This document shows, one piece after another, positions 1-13,300 of a stretch of 64,000 nucleotides of DNA. This DNA comes from Todiramphus chloris collaris (taxonomy: Eukaryota; Chordata; Aves; Coraciiformes; Alcedinidae), in the NCBI GenBank assembly GCA_025345505.1, contig JANVCC010000261.1, positions 6,279,833-6,343,832 on the forward strand, in the 5' to 3' direction. A model generated the notes under the pieces. That model searched no databases. It was not told the DNA's origin and was given only the letters and a program-made list of their open reading frames with translations. The translations under genes and the position numbers were made by a program. How positions within the stretch are numbered: position 1 is the first letter of the stretch; every line of letters starts with the position of its first letter.

Positions 1-292
1 CTCACCTGGAGTACTGTGTGCAGTTCTGGGCCCCACCATTTAAGAAGGATGCTGAAGCCTGGAGAAGGGCAACAAAGCTGGCAAAGGGCTGGAAGGAATG
101 TCCTGTGAGGAGCAGCTGAGGACTCCACCTAGAGAGGTGGTCGATGCCCCAAGCCTGTCAGTGTTGGAAGAGGCATTTGACCAACACCTTTGACAATGTG
201 CTTTAACTTGGTTAGCCCTGAATAGCTCAGGCAGTTGGACTGGATGATCATTGTAGGTCCCTTCCAACTGAAAGAGTCTATTCTATTCTAGT
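1..292 (+). mobile_element. CR1 LINE, 3' end fragment
   Basis: The first bases read like the 3' part of a chicken repeat 1 (CR1) non-LTR retrotransposon. The opening has the typical stretch about an affected gene-free 'ctggagtactgtgtgcagtt', and the end has the CR1 3' signature 'gtaggtcccttccaactg' followed by a short ATTCTATTCTA tail at about 281-291. CR1 is the dominant LINE of birds, so this is one of the clues to an avian genome. The element starts left of the window and is 5' truncated in what can be seen. It lies in the B4GALT6 intron upstream of the first visible exon. Confidence 0.85.
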
Positions 293-650
293 TGAATTTT
301 TAAGCAAGAAGCAAAAAGTAATGCTTGTTTCTTTGTGTCGATATTTCTGTATCTCCTAACGTCATGCTGTATTAATCCAAACCACCCATGTTTTGATATT
401 TCAGAGCTACCTGTGCTATAAGTTGCTGGTGCTGTTAAGTTTCATGTAAGAGAGGAGAACATTCAGAACATGAAGTAGTTGATGCTGACCAGAGCTATTG
501 CTCTGCTTAACTGGAGGAATAGCAGGCATCTTTGTCAATGTTGTTGTGTTTTGTTTCTTGGCTGCGGTAGAAGATATATTTCTCATAGTATTGAAATACA
601 GTTTCTTTTTGATTCTTACAATGTCTCCTTTGTTTTCTATTTGAAGACAG

Positions 651-834
651 GTACACAACCTTTTAATCGTGCCATGCTCTTTAATGTTGGCTTCAAAGAG
701 GCTATGAAGGACACTGTCTGGGATTGCATAATATTTCATGATGTGGATCACTTGCCTGAAAATGACCGAAACTATTATGGCTGTGGAGAAATGCCACGCC
801 ATTTTGCAGCAAAGCTGGACAAATACATGTACAT
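651..834 (+). CDS. B4GALT6: B4GALT6 coding exon with DVD motif
   Basis: The exon follows acceptor ttgaagacag and ends before gtgagt. It starts with the last two bases of a Gly codon and encodes TQPFNRAMLFNVGF, the DVD metal-binding motif, and CGEMPRHFAAKLDKYMY. An ATG-initiated frame beginning at 479 is only intronic read-through into this exon. Confidence 0.95.
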
Positions 835-3800
835 GTGAGTAATTATTTTTATTCACAGTGTTTCTTAAAGTCCCAGAAATGTTCTGTCTGGAGTTTTGCA
901 GTGTATGCAGCAGGTGAAACCAATAAACCAGCCTCCTGCTATTTACCTAAATTAATACGTAGTTGCTGTTAAAAAAGATTTTTAGTGTCTACATTTGATA
1001 CATTGCTAACTTGAAGATATTATTTATATTTTTCAGTGTACAACGTGTTGCAGTGAGGTTGATCTTAAAAGCAGAAGTGTGTGTCAGCAGGGAAAAAATT
1101 ACCTTATTAAAAATATTTTCTGGCTGTATAAGCCTTTGCTGTGGCTCTTAACAAAGATAAGCAGATAATGTGCAACAAAACACCACAGGAAAAATGACTT
1201 CTTTTTGTCACAAATGTACAATTTATTTCTGCTTTGTACTCATTTTTAAACAGGAGACTTTTCTTACTGCTAGACCACTCCATGTTTTGTATTCAGTCTC
1301 TGTTGATACTAGATGAAAGTAGTAGGTCCTAAGGTTCTGTTGCCTCCTTTTCTGACATTTTACATTAATGAGATTTCACTTGCTTTTTAATGCTTTGCTG
1401 TTTCATGACACTCTTAACAATCATTTCACTTAAAGCTGTAGCTTATTGCTTGCTACGTCTATGTATTTGCCATCCTGAAAATGTATTTTAAGTTGATCAG
1501 CTTGACAAGCTGGTCAATCTGACAGAGCAAAAGCAATGCGTTGAAAACGGGACTCTGGACTTCAGGTTGTCGGCCAATTAGCAGTCAAACCTTTAGAGAT
1601 TTAGTATGTATTTAAAAATATATAAAGCTCCACATATAAATATATAGGGGATTTCATCTGTCTGGATATGTATTTATAGTAGATAGAGGGGATCTTTACA
1701 AAATATATTTTTACAAAAAAGACAAATGTATATATAAATATGTATTTCGAAAATATATAAAAGATATGTATTTATAGATACAAAAAAATGCATGTGCAAC
1801 CACATACATAGGAGTGAAACCCTCACAGTTCCATTAACTGTTATACCCCAGGTTTTCTTTCTGGCTGATAGGTTGTATTTGGGTGGTTGTTGGGTTTTTG
1901 TTGGTTATTTTGGCAGGTGGGGTGGTGTTTTTTGTGGTTTTGGGATGAGTTCTAGAACACCTGTTATCTCAGTGAAATGCTGAAAGGGTTGTATAGTAAT
2001 AAACTTCCCCAAAAGCTGTTTAGATTTGATTGAATCCCATGCTTCCACAGAGATCAGAAATTACATGACCGTGTTATTCTTTTTCTTTCCCCTTGCATTC
2101 TGGAGTTATTTGTCCTTCAGTGTGGTAATTGTGTCCTAAACAATGGTAAATCTTTTTGTACATAGTCCTAACTCCTTGAAGGTTCCAGATTTGAAAGTGT
2201 CTGCTGAAAACTGTGTTTGATTATTGTTATTTCATGAAAGAAAGAGAAACACACTACTGTAGCAGCCTCTGGGTTAATGATGCAAGTCAATATTGATGGA
2301 AGTAGGTGGAAGTAAATAGGGATTCGTTTGTTTTGTTTAGATTGACAGTGTTTTGAGAACTGGAAATCACATTGCCTGAGCCCTGATGTGTTATGTTTTA
2401 TAGCTACAGTGGCTCTTCCTGTTGGCCAACTGCTACTTAGTATGCGTTAGCAATTCTGTATCCTTACTGGCAAAAGGAGTCTCTAGATCCCTGTGATGCA
2501 AAACTTTAGCTTCTAAAAAGTGGAGAACTGTGTTTTACATAAGTATGTGTTTCACTGTGGTTGAATATGTACTGTTAAACTGTTCCTCTCAAGTTTTAAT
2601 AGTCCTGTAGAATATAGTTATGAATTAAAATGACTGAATTGATCCATGACTGATTTGTAATTTTTTGCAGTTGATTGAGTGTGGTGGGTTTTTTTTTTTA
2701 AGTTGAATAGTGTCAAAATACTATAATTTGAGGGCTTCACTTAACACTTCAGTGATGGGTCTAAATCAGACATCTGAAATACGTGACAGATTCTTGTTTC
2801 ATGTGGTGATACTAATTTGAGCTAGAGTTGAAGAGGACCTTTCGTGCAAATCAAACAGTACTGCAAACATTTTGTTCAACTTCCATATATGTTTCTTAAT
2901 GTCAACCAGTTTCCTTTAGTGAATATATTCATCACCTGCTCACATCCTTAATTTAAGGTTCTTCATTTTTTGAAAGGTATTGTTCAAAGCAAGGACTACC
3001 TCTCTAAGTTCACCTAATAATACAGAATTTGTCTTCTGTTTTCAGTCTTCCATACAATGAGTTCTTCGGTGGTGTAAGTGGCCTGACAGTGGAACAATTC
3101 AAGAAGATCAATGGGTTTCCAAATGCCTTTTGGGGATGGGGTGGAGAAGATGATGATCTTTGGAACAGGTGAGTGTTTGGTGCTGATGCCTTTCTCATTG
3201 TTCTGTGGTATCCACCCTTTGAGAGCAATTAGGTGTTTTTTCTGTCAGTTGTTAATTTTTTTTTAAAATTTGTTTTAAATGAACAAATTCTAACATTTCT
3301 AAAGAGTTGGCTTGAGAAATATCTGAACATACTATTGGAAGGATAAGTATGATGTTCTTTTTTCTTGGCCTGGGAACAGTTAACAGGCTTTTAAGAGAAA
3401 GGTCTGTTGACAAATAATGGATATAACAATAGGTGACAGTTATAAGCATATTTAGTCTCATTCCTTCTGGTCTTCTGTATGTTGCTTTTTGATTTTAATT
3501 TGTTTTTCTTATGCTGCTAGCATTATGGAATACCATCCCACAGACATGTAGAGTAAGCATGAGTTTAAGTATCTTTCATAGCTTAAAAGCAGCGTTTGAG
3601 AGGTTAATTTGTGACTATATTGATAGTCCCAAATTGGACAATGCTCGATGTGTTACTAACTGCTCACAATAAACAAGTGTAAAATGTTCCACTTGAGCTG
3701 TTGAAGCGAAGTGTCTGCATGAGTTTATATATAAAGAGAGATATTTTAAAGGTGTGTATGTTTTGATTAATTTCCTGTACTATTTTAAGGGTGTTTTTAT

Positions 3801-5543
3801 GCTGTTGTGCTTTAAGAACAAAGCAGGAAATCCTAAATGTGAAATTACTATCATTTTACACTATTGGTTTAGCCACCTTTTTTAGTTGTTGGGTTAGGAG
3901 TGTTTTGGGTCTTTTAGGGAGAGAATGTAAAGTCTTAGCCTTAAAAGATCTGATGCATATTTTTTAACTTTAGCTGTGACTTGTGAAAATTTTTTTTTTT
4001 TTTTTTTTACTCTTCATACAAATGTTTCTGTATTATCCTGCAGGGTTCACTATGCTGGGTACAATGTAACAAGACCAGAGGGAGATTTAGGGAAGTACAA
4101 GTCCATTCCTCATCATCACAGAGGTGAAGTCCAGTTTTTAGGACGGTAAGAAAAACAGAGAACTGCTCAAAAACTATAGCTAAAGATGAAAATTTGTTTG
4201 GTACACACACACAAATCTTCCACACGTACAAATAAACAGTCAGTTCTCATCAGTGTTACTTCCTCTTTTGTGATAAATTTTGTATTTTCTGAACCACTGT
4301 ATGTTTAGTGTTCAGATATTTCTTATTTAACCATGAAAGAGACCAAACTGGTGTGTCAGAAGATATTATCATAATCTTGATGAAGAATGTTACTGTTCCT
4401 TAATAATTTGGTCATTAGTGCTGTTGGGGCTCCCTTAGTTGGTTAATTTGGATATTCTGCAGGGGGAGGCAGTACAGCTAAGGGAAGTGACTCCTGTGTA
4501 AAAATAGACTTTAAAACTCCTTTTAAAGGATTGGTCTCTTTTGTCCTATTTCATCCTTTTCTGAGATATTTCTCATTTCCTGCTTAGATTGAAATGAACT
4601 TTTTCTTTTTGGGTTCCTTTCTTTTGCTACAAAGATGCAAAACACTTTAACTGACCAGTAGGTTCTGACTGCCCCAGATTGGAATAGCAATGAGAATGCA
4701 GCATGAGCTACACCTGGAAATTAGAATGTGAAATGCAAAATAGGGTTTATGGTTTGCCCCTGCAGATAATTAGAAATACTGCTTGCTTCTGTTATCAATG
4801 GGTATCTCTTACTGGGACCACCTTTATTTTCTGCATTGTTCAACTTTTTTAGATAGACACGTACAGTAGACATGAGAAAATACAAGGTATGAAACTAGAA
4901 TGTATATATCAGTAATCTGGGGGAGGATTTTTTCATCACCTCAAATTCAGGTGTTTGTAAATGCAGGAGTCTCAAGAATGAAATGAAAAACCATTCAGAT
5001 ATTTTAATGTATAATGATGAACAGTGAAGGTTCCTTAGTCTTCTCTGAGTTCCATAGTTGATTTTTATAGCAAAAGAACATGAAGAAATTGAATGTTCTT
5101 TAAAAAAATCAGTTTAGTTTGGGACTATAAAAAGTATGTATATTAGATGCCTTCTTGGTTATTTAAAGTTAACTTATATATGTGAACATAAAATTGAAGT
5201 GTATTAAAAACCAGAAAGTGGCTTGTTTTTAAAGCTTAGGTAGGTAATTTGGTAATTTCAGAGGGTTGAGAAGTAGTTTCAGAATTTAAAGTGTATTTCA
5301 AAATGAAGTGACTGTTACAGTATCTTGTCTAACATCAGTTGAATTGTTTCTTGAAAAATCTTTCTCGTGTTTTCTTCTTCCAACTCCCTCTGCAGATACA
5401 AACTTCTGAGGTATTCCAGAGAACGTCAGTATATTGATGGGTTGAACAATTTAATATATACTCCTAAAATACTTGTCAGTAGATTGTATAAAAATATAAC
5501 TGTTAATCTCATACCAGAACTCGCTCCTGTTAGAGACTATTGA
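651..5543 (+). CDS. B4GALT6: B4GALT6, beta-1,4-galactosyltransferase 6 (C-terminal exons, partial)
   Basis: Four exons (651-834, 3046-3168, 4044-4145, 5396-5543) join in frame to give the last 185 residues of a beta-1,4-galactosyltransferase; the human protein is 382 aa, so the N-terminal half lies left of the window. This Golgi type II enzyme transfers galactose from UDP-Gal to glucosylceramide, making lactosylceramide. Visible hallmarks are the metal-binding DVD in FHDVDHLPENDRNYYG, the FFGGVSGLT stretch, and the WGWGGEDDDLWNR donor/acceptor motif. The C-terminus ELAPVRDY before TGA resembles human B4GALT6 (ELAPIEDY). Neighbouring TTR and DSG2 support B4GALT6 over its sister B4GALT5. All visible introns are GT-AG. 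Introns hold AT-rich and T-rich sequence but no other gene that I could see. Confidence 0.96.
3046..3168 (+). CDS. B4GALT6: B4GALT6 coding exon with WGWGGEDDD motif
   Basis: The 123-bp exon runs from acceptor ttttcag to donor gtgagt. It encodes LPYNEFFGGVSGLTVEQF and the catalytic-domain motif WGWGGEDDDLWN, ending inside an Arg codon that is completed by the next exon. Confidence 0.95.
4044..4145 (+). CDS. B4GALT6: B4GALT6 coding exon (VHYAGYNVTRPEG)
   Basis: The 102-bp exon lies between acceptor atcctgcag and donor gtaag. It encodes VHYAGYNVTRPEGDLGKYKS and the histidine-rich IPHHHRGEVQFLG. An uninterrupted T tract of about 19 bases (about 3990-4008) sits 35-55 bp upstream, in the polypyrimidine/branch region. 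Confidence 0.95.
5396..5543 (+). CDS. B4GALT6: B4GALT6 terminal coding exon
   Basis: The exon follows acceptor ccctctgcag and encodes YKLLRYSRERQYIDGLNNLI through PELAPVRDY, then TGA at 5541-5543. It holds a sequon NIT near the C-terminus. Confidence 0.95.
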
Positions 5544-8350
5544 TGGAAGTGGAATGACAAGCTGCCCTCCCAGAATAAGCTTTTAACACTGGAGGCTTCT
5601 AATAGACACTATAAAACAAAACCAAACCAACAAACAGCAGCTTAGAATTAGAGATTTTTTTTTTTGACCATTTAATGGTGTGTATTTGGGATGAAAAGTG
5701 ATTGTATGTACCATACATTTTGTTCTGAAAGAAAAGCCAGCAGCTACCACTCAGCAGTACCACTCAGATGTTTACAGCATGAGACTACTGTTCAAGCCTT
5801 CATTCTTCATGTTCTCTATCTTAACCACTCAAACTGCAGAAAACAGACTTGTAGCTTCTCTGGAAGTAAGGGACAGAGGCCTATCCTTCCAGGAATTTTT
5901 TTTTATACTAAACTGTGCCCCCCTTGTATTTAAATGAATGCTTTTGTTTCTTTTAAAAATGTGTTTTGTAAATATGTGATGTAAATTAATGTGTGTACAT
6001 TGCTTTTAAATTGCTCAATATTTTATGCTTCAGTATGTATTTGAGTGTGTTCTTGTTTGAATTCTATAGGAATGTTTTTATTAGCATGACAGAACAAGTG
6101 TAAAATGTAAGTATGCTTAAAAAAAAGGTTATACCTTATGTGAAATGAAGGAAATATTAATTGTTGGCCAGCTATGACTGTAAACTGTTATACTAGTTTT
6201 GAGCTCTAGGCCTCCTGCATATCTATATAGAAAAATCAATTTCATATATGAACTTGCTAGAAAGAAAGCTTTTAATTTTATTTATTGCCAGAAAAAGAGA
6301 AGTATGATACCCTGCCTGCCATCTAAATCCTATTTATATGCATATTGCATGTGTATTACAAGAAAATCTTGCAGTTGTTGCGTATTATGATCTACAGGAA
6401 CTCTTAACTGTTTCCAAGTGTGCCACTAGTGTCAATGTCAGGGATTTTAATGCCTAAACAATGTATCTGGGTGTGTAAAGTATTTTGGTATTTTTTTTTT
6501 TAATTCTAGTAAACAGCACTTTTATTCCTCTAAAACAAGAAGAGCCAAAAATGTGTCTTCACTGGAAGAATATTAAAGTTAGATTTTTAAGAAAATAATA
6601 AAACTTAGTTCTAATAGTTCTAATGCTTGCAGTGTGGGATTTTCAGAACCATGGTGTTGGTCAGAGTGTTCCACTGACAATGGCATAAGCGGAACTGCAA
6701 GCAGGCCAACCCCAAGTGCTTTTAAAAATTCCACTCATAATATATTAATCAATGTAGTTACTTCAGGGCCTATTCTGGTAGAGTGCTGAGTGCTTCTATG
6801 ATGCACTAAGTATCCTCAAGTCGATGAATTGCAGTGAGATTGAGGTTGCACAGTCCCACCAAGGATTGGTCCTGTCTGTTTCTCTATTTTTGTGGTGCTG
6901 TGTGTATGAGTAATAAGCCTCCTCCCTTGGCTTATAATGAAAAACATACCTTCTTATTTTCAGTTTGCTTGTAATGTTATGCTACCTGAAAGTATCCTTC
7001 TGCTAAGCGTTATCTTTTCCTACTATTTTTTTACATCCCTTGTTAATACTGAGGAAAAGGACTGAATCATTTATTTTCTATGTTAATGCAAAAGATACTG
7101 ACCAAGATCTACTAAAACTGTTTTGTTTGTCACAGCTACTCAATTTTTTAGGAACCAAAGACTGACTTCTGCTCCCATGAAGAATGGAAAGCAGTATATA
7201 ATAAGGATTGCTTATCCATAGTGTTCTGTAAGAGTGTTGACAAAGAATACTAACTTTAACTCGTTCCTGTGTGTTGGTTTCCTGAATTGCTGCCACAGAT
7301 GGTGTGCTGCTTTGTATATTTGTTTGCCATAAACACCTTTTGTTTCCTTGACATCCCAGCAGTGAATTTTGCCCTTAGCCATTCTTCAGTAAAGTTATGA
7401 GCTTAGTTGTAAGCATCGCAAATATTTAGTAGAAATGTAATGATTTAATTTAAGTAGTTGAGAACAACTGTAAGGGGTATTTTAAACCGTATTGGAATAA
7501 CCTTAAAATCTACCAGTTAATTTAATACGCTTTAGGAATGATGTCATGCAATGCAAATAACAGAAAGTGAGCATAAAGTGAACAAAACATCCTTCAAAAG
7601 CATGCTTAAGTGGTTTGATCACCTCCTGATATATTTTTCTATAACTGAGTGTATAGAATATTCTGAAGCATAATGGATAAAGGGGAGATAATTGATACAC
7701 TGTATGAACAATTATATCTTCAAAATAAAATTAGTCTTATTTCATAACAGACTAATACAATTCTTTAAGAACTGTTGACTACATTTTTAAATCCCTGATG
7801 TAATTTTGAAGTGATTTCTGGTTTTCCGTACAAGTTCACCTACAATTTAACACCTATGGTTGTGAAACGTCCCTTGGTACTATAGGTCTACTGTTTTCTG
7901 AAGCATGCTTTTGTGCCCATTTGTTTAGGCATTCTGTGAAATTAATGTGCAATTTGAAAAAAAAAAAATCTAATGCCTATATATGTATAGATACATACAT
8001 ATATGCATCCTATATTACATATATACTGTGGCTGAACTAATATAACTTTACAGCTCTAAGTGATTAATCATGTATGGTCTAAAAAAATGTGATGTAAACC
8101 AGTATGTGAATGGTTTCTGACATATAGCCAAGCTCTTAAAGTTTACATTTTGGTGCCCCAAAGTGATAGATGTTGAGTTATGAATTGTTAACTAACACAC
8201 TTCTCTAAATACCTTTTATCACTTTGTTGGGAACTCTTAAAAGTTGCCATCTTGAATTAGATCAAAATCGTGTTAACTCTACTGCCTGCTTGAACTCAGT
8301 GCTATTCTGTAGTGAATTTTAACATAGACAGTGCCTTCAAACAAAATAAA
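5544..8350 (+). other. B4GALT6: B4GALT6 3' UTR with alternative poly(A) signals
   Basis: The sequence after the B4GALT6 stop is AT-rich and non-coding. AATAAA hexamers on the + strand occur at 6597-6602, 7724-7729 and 8345-8350, each a plausible 3' end. Which is used cannot be decided from sequence; the long 3' UTR known for mammalian B4GALT6 makes the distal signals reasonable. Short frames within it look like chance. Confidence 0.6.
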
Positions 8351-10008
8351 CGCGACGCAGAACTAAGAGTTGTGCACGTTCCTTTTGATGTTTTCATGAG
8401 TCTTCTAAAATGTAGAGAGAGGGAATCACATTGGCTTTTGCATTGCTGACAAGGCAAATTAAGATTGTCTTCTCTTAAAGGAGTGAAGTTGGAGGGAGAA
8501 GAAAGGGGGACGGTTTTAGAAGATTCTGAAGGTCTTGCAAATTAACATGTTAAAACATCACAGAAATATTAGCAGTGGAATCTGGTTGATATACTAAGAT
8601 ACTCTTAAGCCCATTTGGCATCTTTCAGACTTAAGTAGAAGAATATAAAATACATAATCCATTTTGCAATAGACAGTATATTGAAAAGCACGTGCAAAAT
8701 GTCCTTTCCCTTGAATCTTGCCAGTCTATTTTTCTATCATGTTTATTAATGACGATGTTGTAGTGGGTTACTAATGATCCAGTTACTTAAAAATATGAAC
8801 AGGATCTATTACATATCAGCAAGAGGAAGTGTACTTAAGATTATTTTATTTGTAGAGGTATGTAAGATAGGCTTAATGAAAAATGCACTGAAACAAATGC
8901 TGGGAATTTCCTGTGTACTATCATATCTGGTTTTTGTTGTTCATGAAAATGTTTGTACTTTTTTATCATTGTCTTTTCTGAAATACAATGTTCTAAAGAT
9001 TGTGTTGGTTTGTTTATTCTGAGGTTCTGTGGAAGACCAAGCACTCATTTTTCTAGTGCTCAGTTCCTCAAAGTAACAACAAAAGGATGGGACACCTGGC
9101 CAGCAGATACATCAGGTTAGGCTGTGATGAGGTCAAGCTTTAGGCTAACATTGTTTTACCTTTATTTGTATTTATGTGCTTTCAGGTTTTGGTTTTCTTA
9201 GGATAAATATCCTGACTCAAGTCTCATGTACTTTTCCAAGATGGGGTTTGTGTTCTGTTGTATCTCCTAATGGCTCTTCTCTGAACTCATATCCGTTTAG
9301 TACTAGTCTCCCTTGTATGTGGATTACAAGAATGGGTAATAGAGGAGGATTAACTCACACTTCTCCTGGCATTAAACAGGGAGTTGATTTTCTCAGGAAT
9401 CATCAGTTATCCTTCTTATTTTTCTTTGTATCTTACAGCTATTACAGAAGTGTCCAATGGCTAGAGGTATGCAGGTAGTTTTGGGGAGTCCTTCAACTGG
9501 GAACAAAGGTATTGGCAGAATTTTACAAAAAAACATGATTAAACTTCAAGTATGTTTGGATATACTTTTCTGCAACACTGGGTATGGACTTTCCTTGTGT
9601 CACCAGGTGTAATGTATTGAAAAGCAGGAAAGAAGGCATTTTAAGTATGTGTAGCATCCTCATGCTATTCTACCTTGCTGTCACTTTTAAGCTGCTTTTG
9701 TTTCTGTGTCTTAAACTCACCTCCCAGTTCTGATTTTTATCTGATGATTATGTGGCACCTGGGTAGTAGTCCAAATGACTGCATCTCCTCTGGTCTTCAG
9801 TGGTATAGATGATGGTAGGTGGTTGATTACATTTCTTGTGTGCTTATTTTTCATTAAATGCTTCAGATGTGTTTTTCTAGCTTCTTTTGCAAGAAGAAGA
9901 GTAGTTTAACTTCATGGAAGACTGGTTTATTCTCAGAATTCCGGTAATGGAATTTCAATGCATTTTTTTCTAAGCTGAATATCTTGGGGTTTTTTCAAAC
10001 CCTAAACT
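8351..10008. other. Intergenic gap between convergent B4GALT6 and TTR paralogue
   Basis: This stretch separates the convergent 3' ends of B4GALT6 (+) and the diverged transthyretin copy (-). I see no exon-like frame with splice signals, no RNA gene and no clear repeat. Short frames here have no recognisable protein features. Confidence 0.5.
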
Positions 10009-10060
10009 TTTATTCAGAAGATAAATACTTACAGAATACAGAAATACAGAATACTTTATT
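10009..10060 (-). terminator. Poly(A) signals of the TTR paralogue
   Basis: TTTATT on the + strand (AATAAA on the - strand) occurs at 10055-10060 and 10009-10014, 174-225 bp downstream of the paralogue's stop. Both lie in a small repeated unit, ctttattcagaag. They suit the 3' end of the 10.2-15.6 kb gene. Confidence 0.6.
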
Positions 10061-10233
10061 CAGAAGGGTATTTGAAAACAAAGTCAATGTACATTCTTCC
10101 TAAAGTTAAGGTGAATAAACAACTGGACAGTTACTGTTAGTGATTTACTATGAAATCTAAAGCTGTTGACAAGGTCAAACTAAGCTCTTACCATTTAAGG
10201 AAATTTCAACTTACACATCTAAATTTTCAGCTT

Positions 10234-10341
10234 CTATTCCACTGGCTCACTAACTACTGCTGCAGTTGAGTAAGAAAAGGGACTGAGGAAAGCAGTAATG
10301 GAGTAGTGTCGATAGCCAGCATCATTAGCTGTGAACACCAC
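10234..10341 (-). CDS. TTR paralogue exon 4 (C-terminal, stop)
   Basis: The 108-bp exon follows acceptor tttttccag and encodes [30 protein letters not shown] and SEPVE, then TAG at 10234-10236. Its length equals the canonical exon 4. It carries the channel substitutions T106S, A108T, L110F and T119A, and lacks the N-D-S sequon of the canonical copy because Ser is Ala. Confidence 0.93.
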   Translation of the reverse strand: MVFTANDAGYRHYSITAFLSPFSYSTAAVVSEPVE

Positions 10342-13300
10342 CTGGAAAAAGAAGAAACCAAATACAAGACAAATGAGAAGTGATCTCTAGATGCAAACCT
10401 AGATGGAACCATTGTGCTCATTTTATCTAACCTTTCACAATGCTTCAGAAATACCTTCTCTGGTGGTGATTTGATCACTATGGTCACTGCGATTTTGACC
10501 ACTGTGATGTGTGCCTGCCTGCCACACACAGTGTTTCCACTGGTCAAATATCCTCTGTTAAAAGTGTACTGTCACTTAAAATTTTGTCAGACATACTTAT
10601 TATCCAAACTGGGATTTCCTTGTTGGTACTCAGAAATGGCAACAAGAAATTTTTCCTTATTGAAGATCTACATTGAACTCCATTGACTGTCTTTAATAAA
10701 AGTGTTCTTTCAAGTATTTGAATCTTTCTATTACTCTTATGAAATCCTGAACTTTGAAGAACAGAACTAAACATAGTGCTATAGTAACTATAATCAGGCC
10801 AAAATACAAGCTTCTTTAATGCTACTTAAATATTTAGTAGAGGCAGACTGCATTAGTCCTTTGGCCACAATATGATAATGACCTTACATATAAATGATTT
10901 ACAACAGGATGCAGATTTAAGGAGTTAATGCAAAAAAATTGTGAAGTGAAAAGAAAATGTAATATGTACAATTAGTAATTCAAGCATAGACTTATATAGT
11001 ATCTTTATTGTCTGTAACTAAAGTACAGGAGAAAATGAATACTCACATCAGCATGATGATGGAAGGGATTCAAACCCAGTGTCTTCCAATAAGAGGCTGA
11101 GTCAAGCTCAATCTTGTATGTCCCTGTTACAAATTGTTCTTTACTTGTGAGCTCATGAAGCTCTCCGTTGTCATCGGTTTGCCTGTGTGATGGCAGAAGA
11201 ATGCACTTTTATATTTTGGTTAAAAGACCAAGAAAAATGCAGTTCTTAGCAACTGAACTTGAGGGATACTGTGTAGCTTAAGTAATATGATGAATACTTC
11301 TGTTGATTTGGAATGGCTTATGTCCATCTGTATTATGGATGCTTCAGAGCTTATCTTGGCATTTGCTACTTCCATGGTCACCACAGCAGATGGCAGCCTG
11401 CCATGTCACTACTCTGCATGGTCTTGGGGGTGAGCCAAAAGCTAGTGTTATTGTTCATGGGCTCTTGGCAGCATCTTGGAGTTAGTTAAATGAACCCGCT
11501 CAGAGGGAAAACTTCAGCATGGCTGTAAGCAATGTGGAAGCTCTGCAACGCACCTACTGTGTAAATAAGTAAGGTCAATTTTCTTGATTTTTGCCATGGT
11601 TTTCCTTTTTACATGTATTGAGTTAGAGCACTATGGGTATTTTTTTATAGTTGACTATTTGAAATTTGATATCTTTTATTTGAAATTGCTGTAGATCAGC
11701 TAACAGTGTGGCCTTATGGAATTCCCTCTTGGTTTTCCATCCTCATCAAACAGATGGCTTTGTTGGATGTGAGATGCTCTCCGTGTTATCCAGGGCCATA
11801 GGACTGGCTTGAAATGATGCACTTCTGAACACCAGACCATTTCCAATACCAAATGCTGTCTCAAACATGTTTTTTGGTTGAAACCTTTTTCTGTGAAAAG
11901 TTATATAATACTAGGTTTTGATTGGGCAGGCTACCCCCAAATTTTAGTGCCTGATTTTAGTAGTCACAGACTACTCTTTTGTGTTCTAGCTGCCAAATCC
12001 CTTTCCAAATATATTCAAACTGCATGCAGAGGAAAGAAGAATTGATTTTTTTGTCATCTTCCAGTGCATTACTTAACATCTGTGCTTTAATAAAGCTTGT
12101 AACTACGAAGTGATAGAACACCATTTGTATCTTACAAGATGCTCTGCAGTCAGTTACCAGATTTTTTTTATCTGTTTAAATGTCTCTGTTTTTTCTTTGT
12201 TGTAGATTGATCATTGTTTGTGTAGACTGATCATTGTTTAATAACCATTCATTTCTCTAATAAGCTTTCTCAGCTAAAACCAAAGATATTGTTAACTGAG
12301 AACAGTTACTTTAGAACCTCTTGCTAACATGCAGTTAGAAATTAACAAGGCAGGAGAGGTTTAGTATTGTCACCACTCATACCTCATCTTAAGGTTACTT
12401 TGTCCTTTGTTTCAAATGTTATGGTTTTTAAGGCTTCAGTCAACATCCATCTATTTAGCCAAGCATCTTTATGTAAAGCCTTTAAGCTCAGATTTGAAGA
12501 CAAATAAACTGAACACCCTCTGAATGGAAAATTCCATGCATTTCCAGTCACAGAACGTGTGAAGCTATCATCTCACTTGAGGGGTGGGAGGCAATTTAAG
12601 TAGGACAAGGTGAGTAGACTGTTCTTTCCCACCTTGTACAAATACATGTGGTCTTCATTGCTGCCCAGGTCACCTCTGAGAGCTCTCTTGCTTCTGCCAG
12701 CCTATTGCTCTATGATACCAAAGAGCCACGTCTGTACAGTTTCTCATGGGCTTTCTAGAAATGTATCTGATCTGGGATCCCACGATTCCAGTGAAATTCC
12801 TGCCCTATGTCAGCTTCAGCCTTTATGAGCTCTATCTCACTTCTTTTTTGTTTCCTAAGTTAGAACAGACTGTTAACAGACCTGGGATGAGACTCAGATG
12901 AGACTTTGAACTGTCTTGGAGAGAGTGTGGAAGTGGAATGCTGTGTGTTGAATAAAGAATGTTCCTTCTGTGGAACCCCAGCGACTTTTTTCCAATTTCA
13001 TTTCAGATTGTACTTCAAGTAAAAATTGAGTTTGAGTTTTTAAAGTCTTAATATATACTAAAATTGAGGGCATTTTTTTTTTTAAGAAATCTCTATTTGA
13101 AATTTTACAGTTGTATACTTTCAAAAGGTATGGCAACATTTAAATATCTGGGGAATTCTTTTTCTTATTTTAGATGCAATTGCTTCTCTGTGGGGGAGGA
13201 TGGAAGAAAATGTTGTCCCCAAATTTTCTCCTGTTGGCTGATTCCCTTTTCTTGAAGCAAAGGAGGCTATTTAATATAATGTGGTATATGTTCAAAACAG

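Noticed and set aside
479-650. ATG-initiated start for the B4GALT6 frame at 479
   Set aside because: The upstream part is intron; a clear acceptor at 641-650 precedes the conserved coding sequence, and the family continues N-terminally into exons outside the window.
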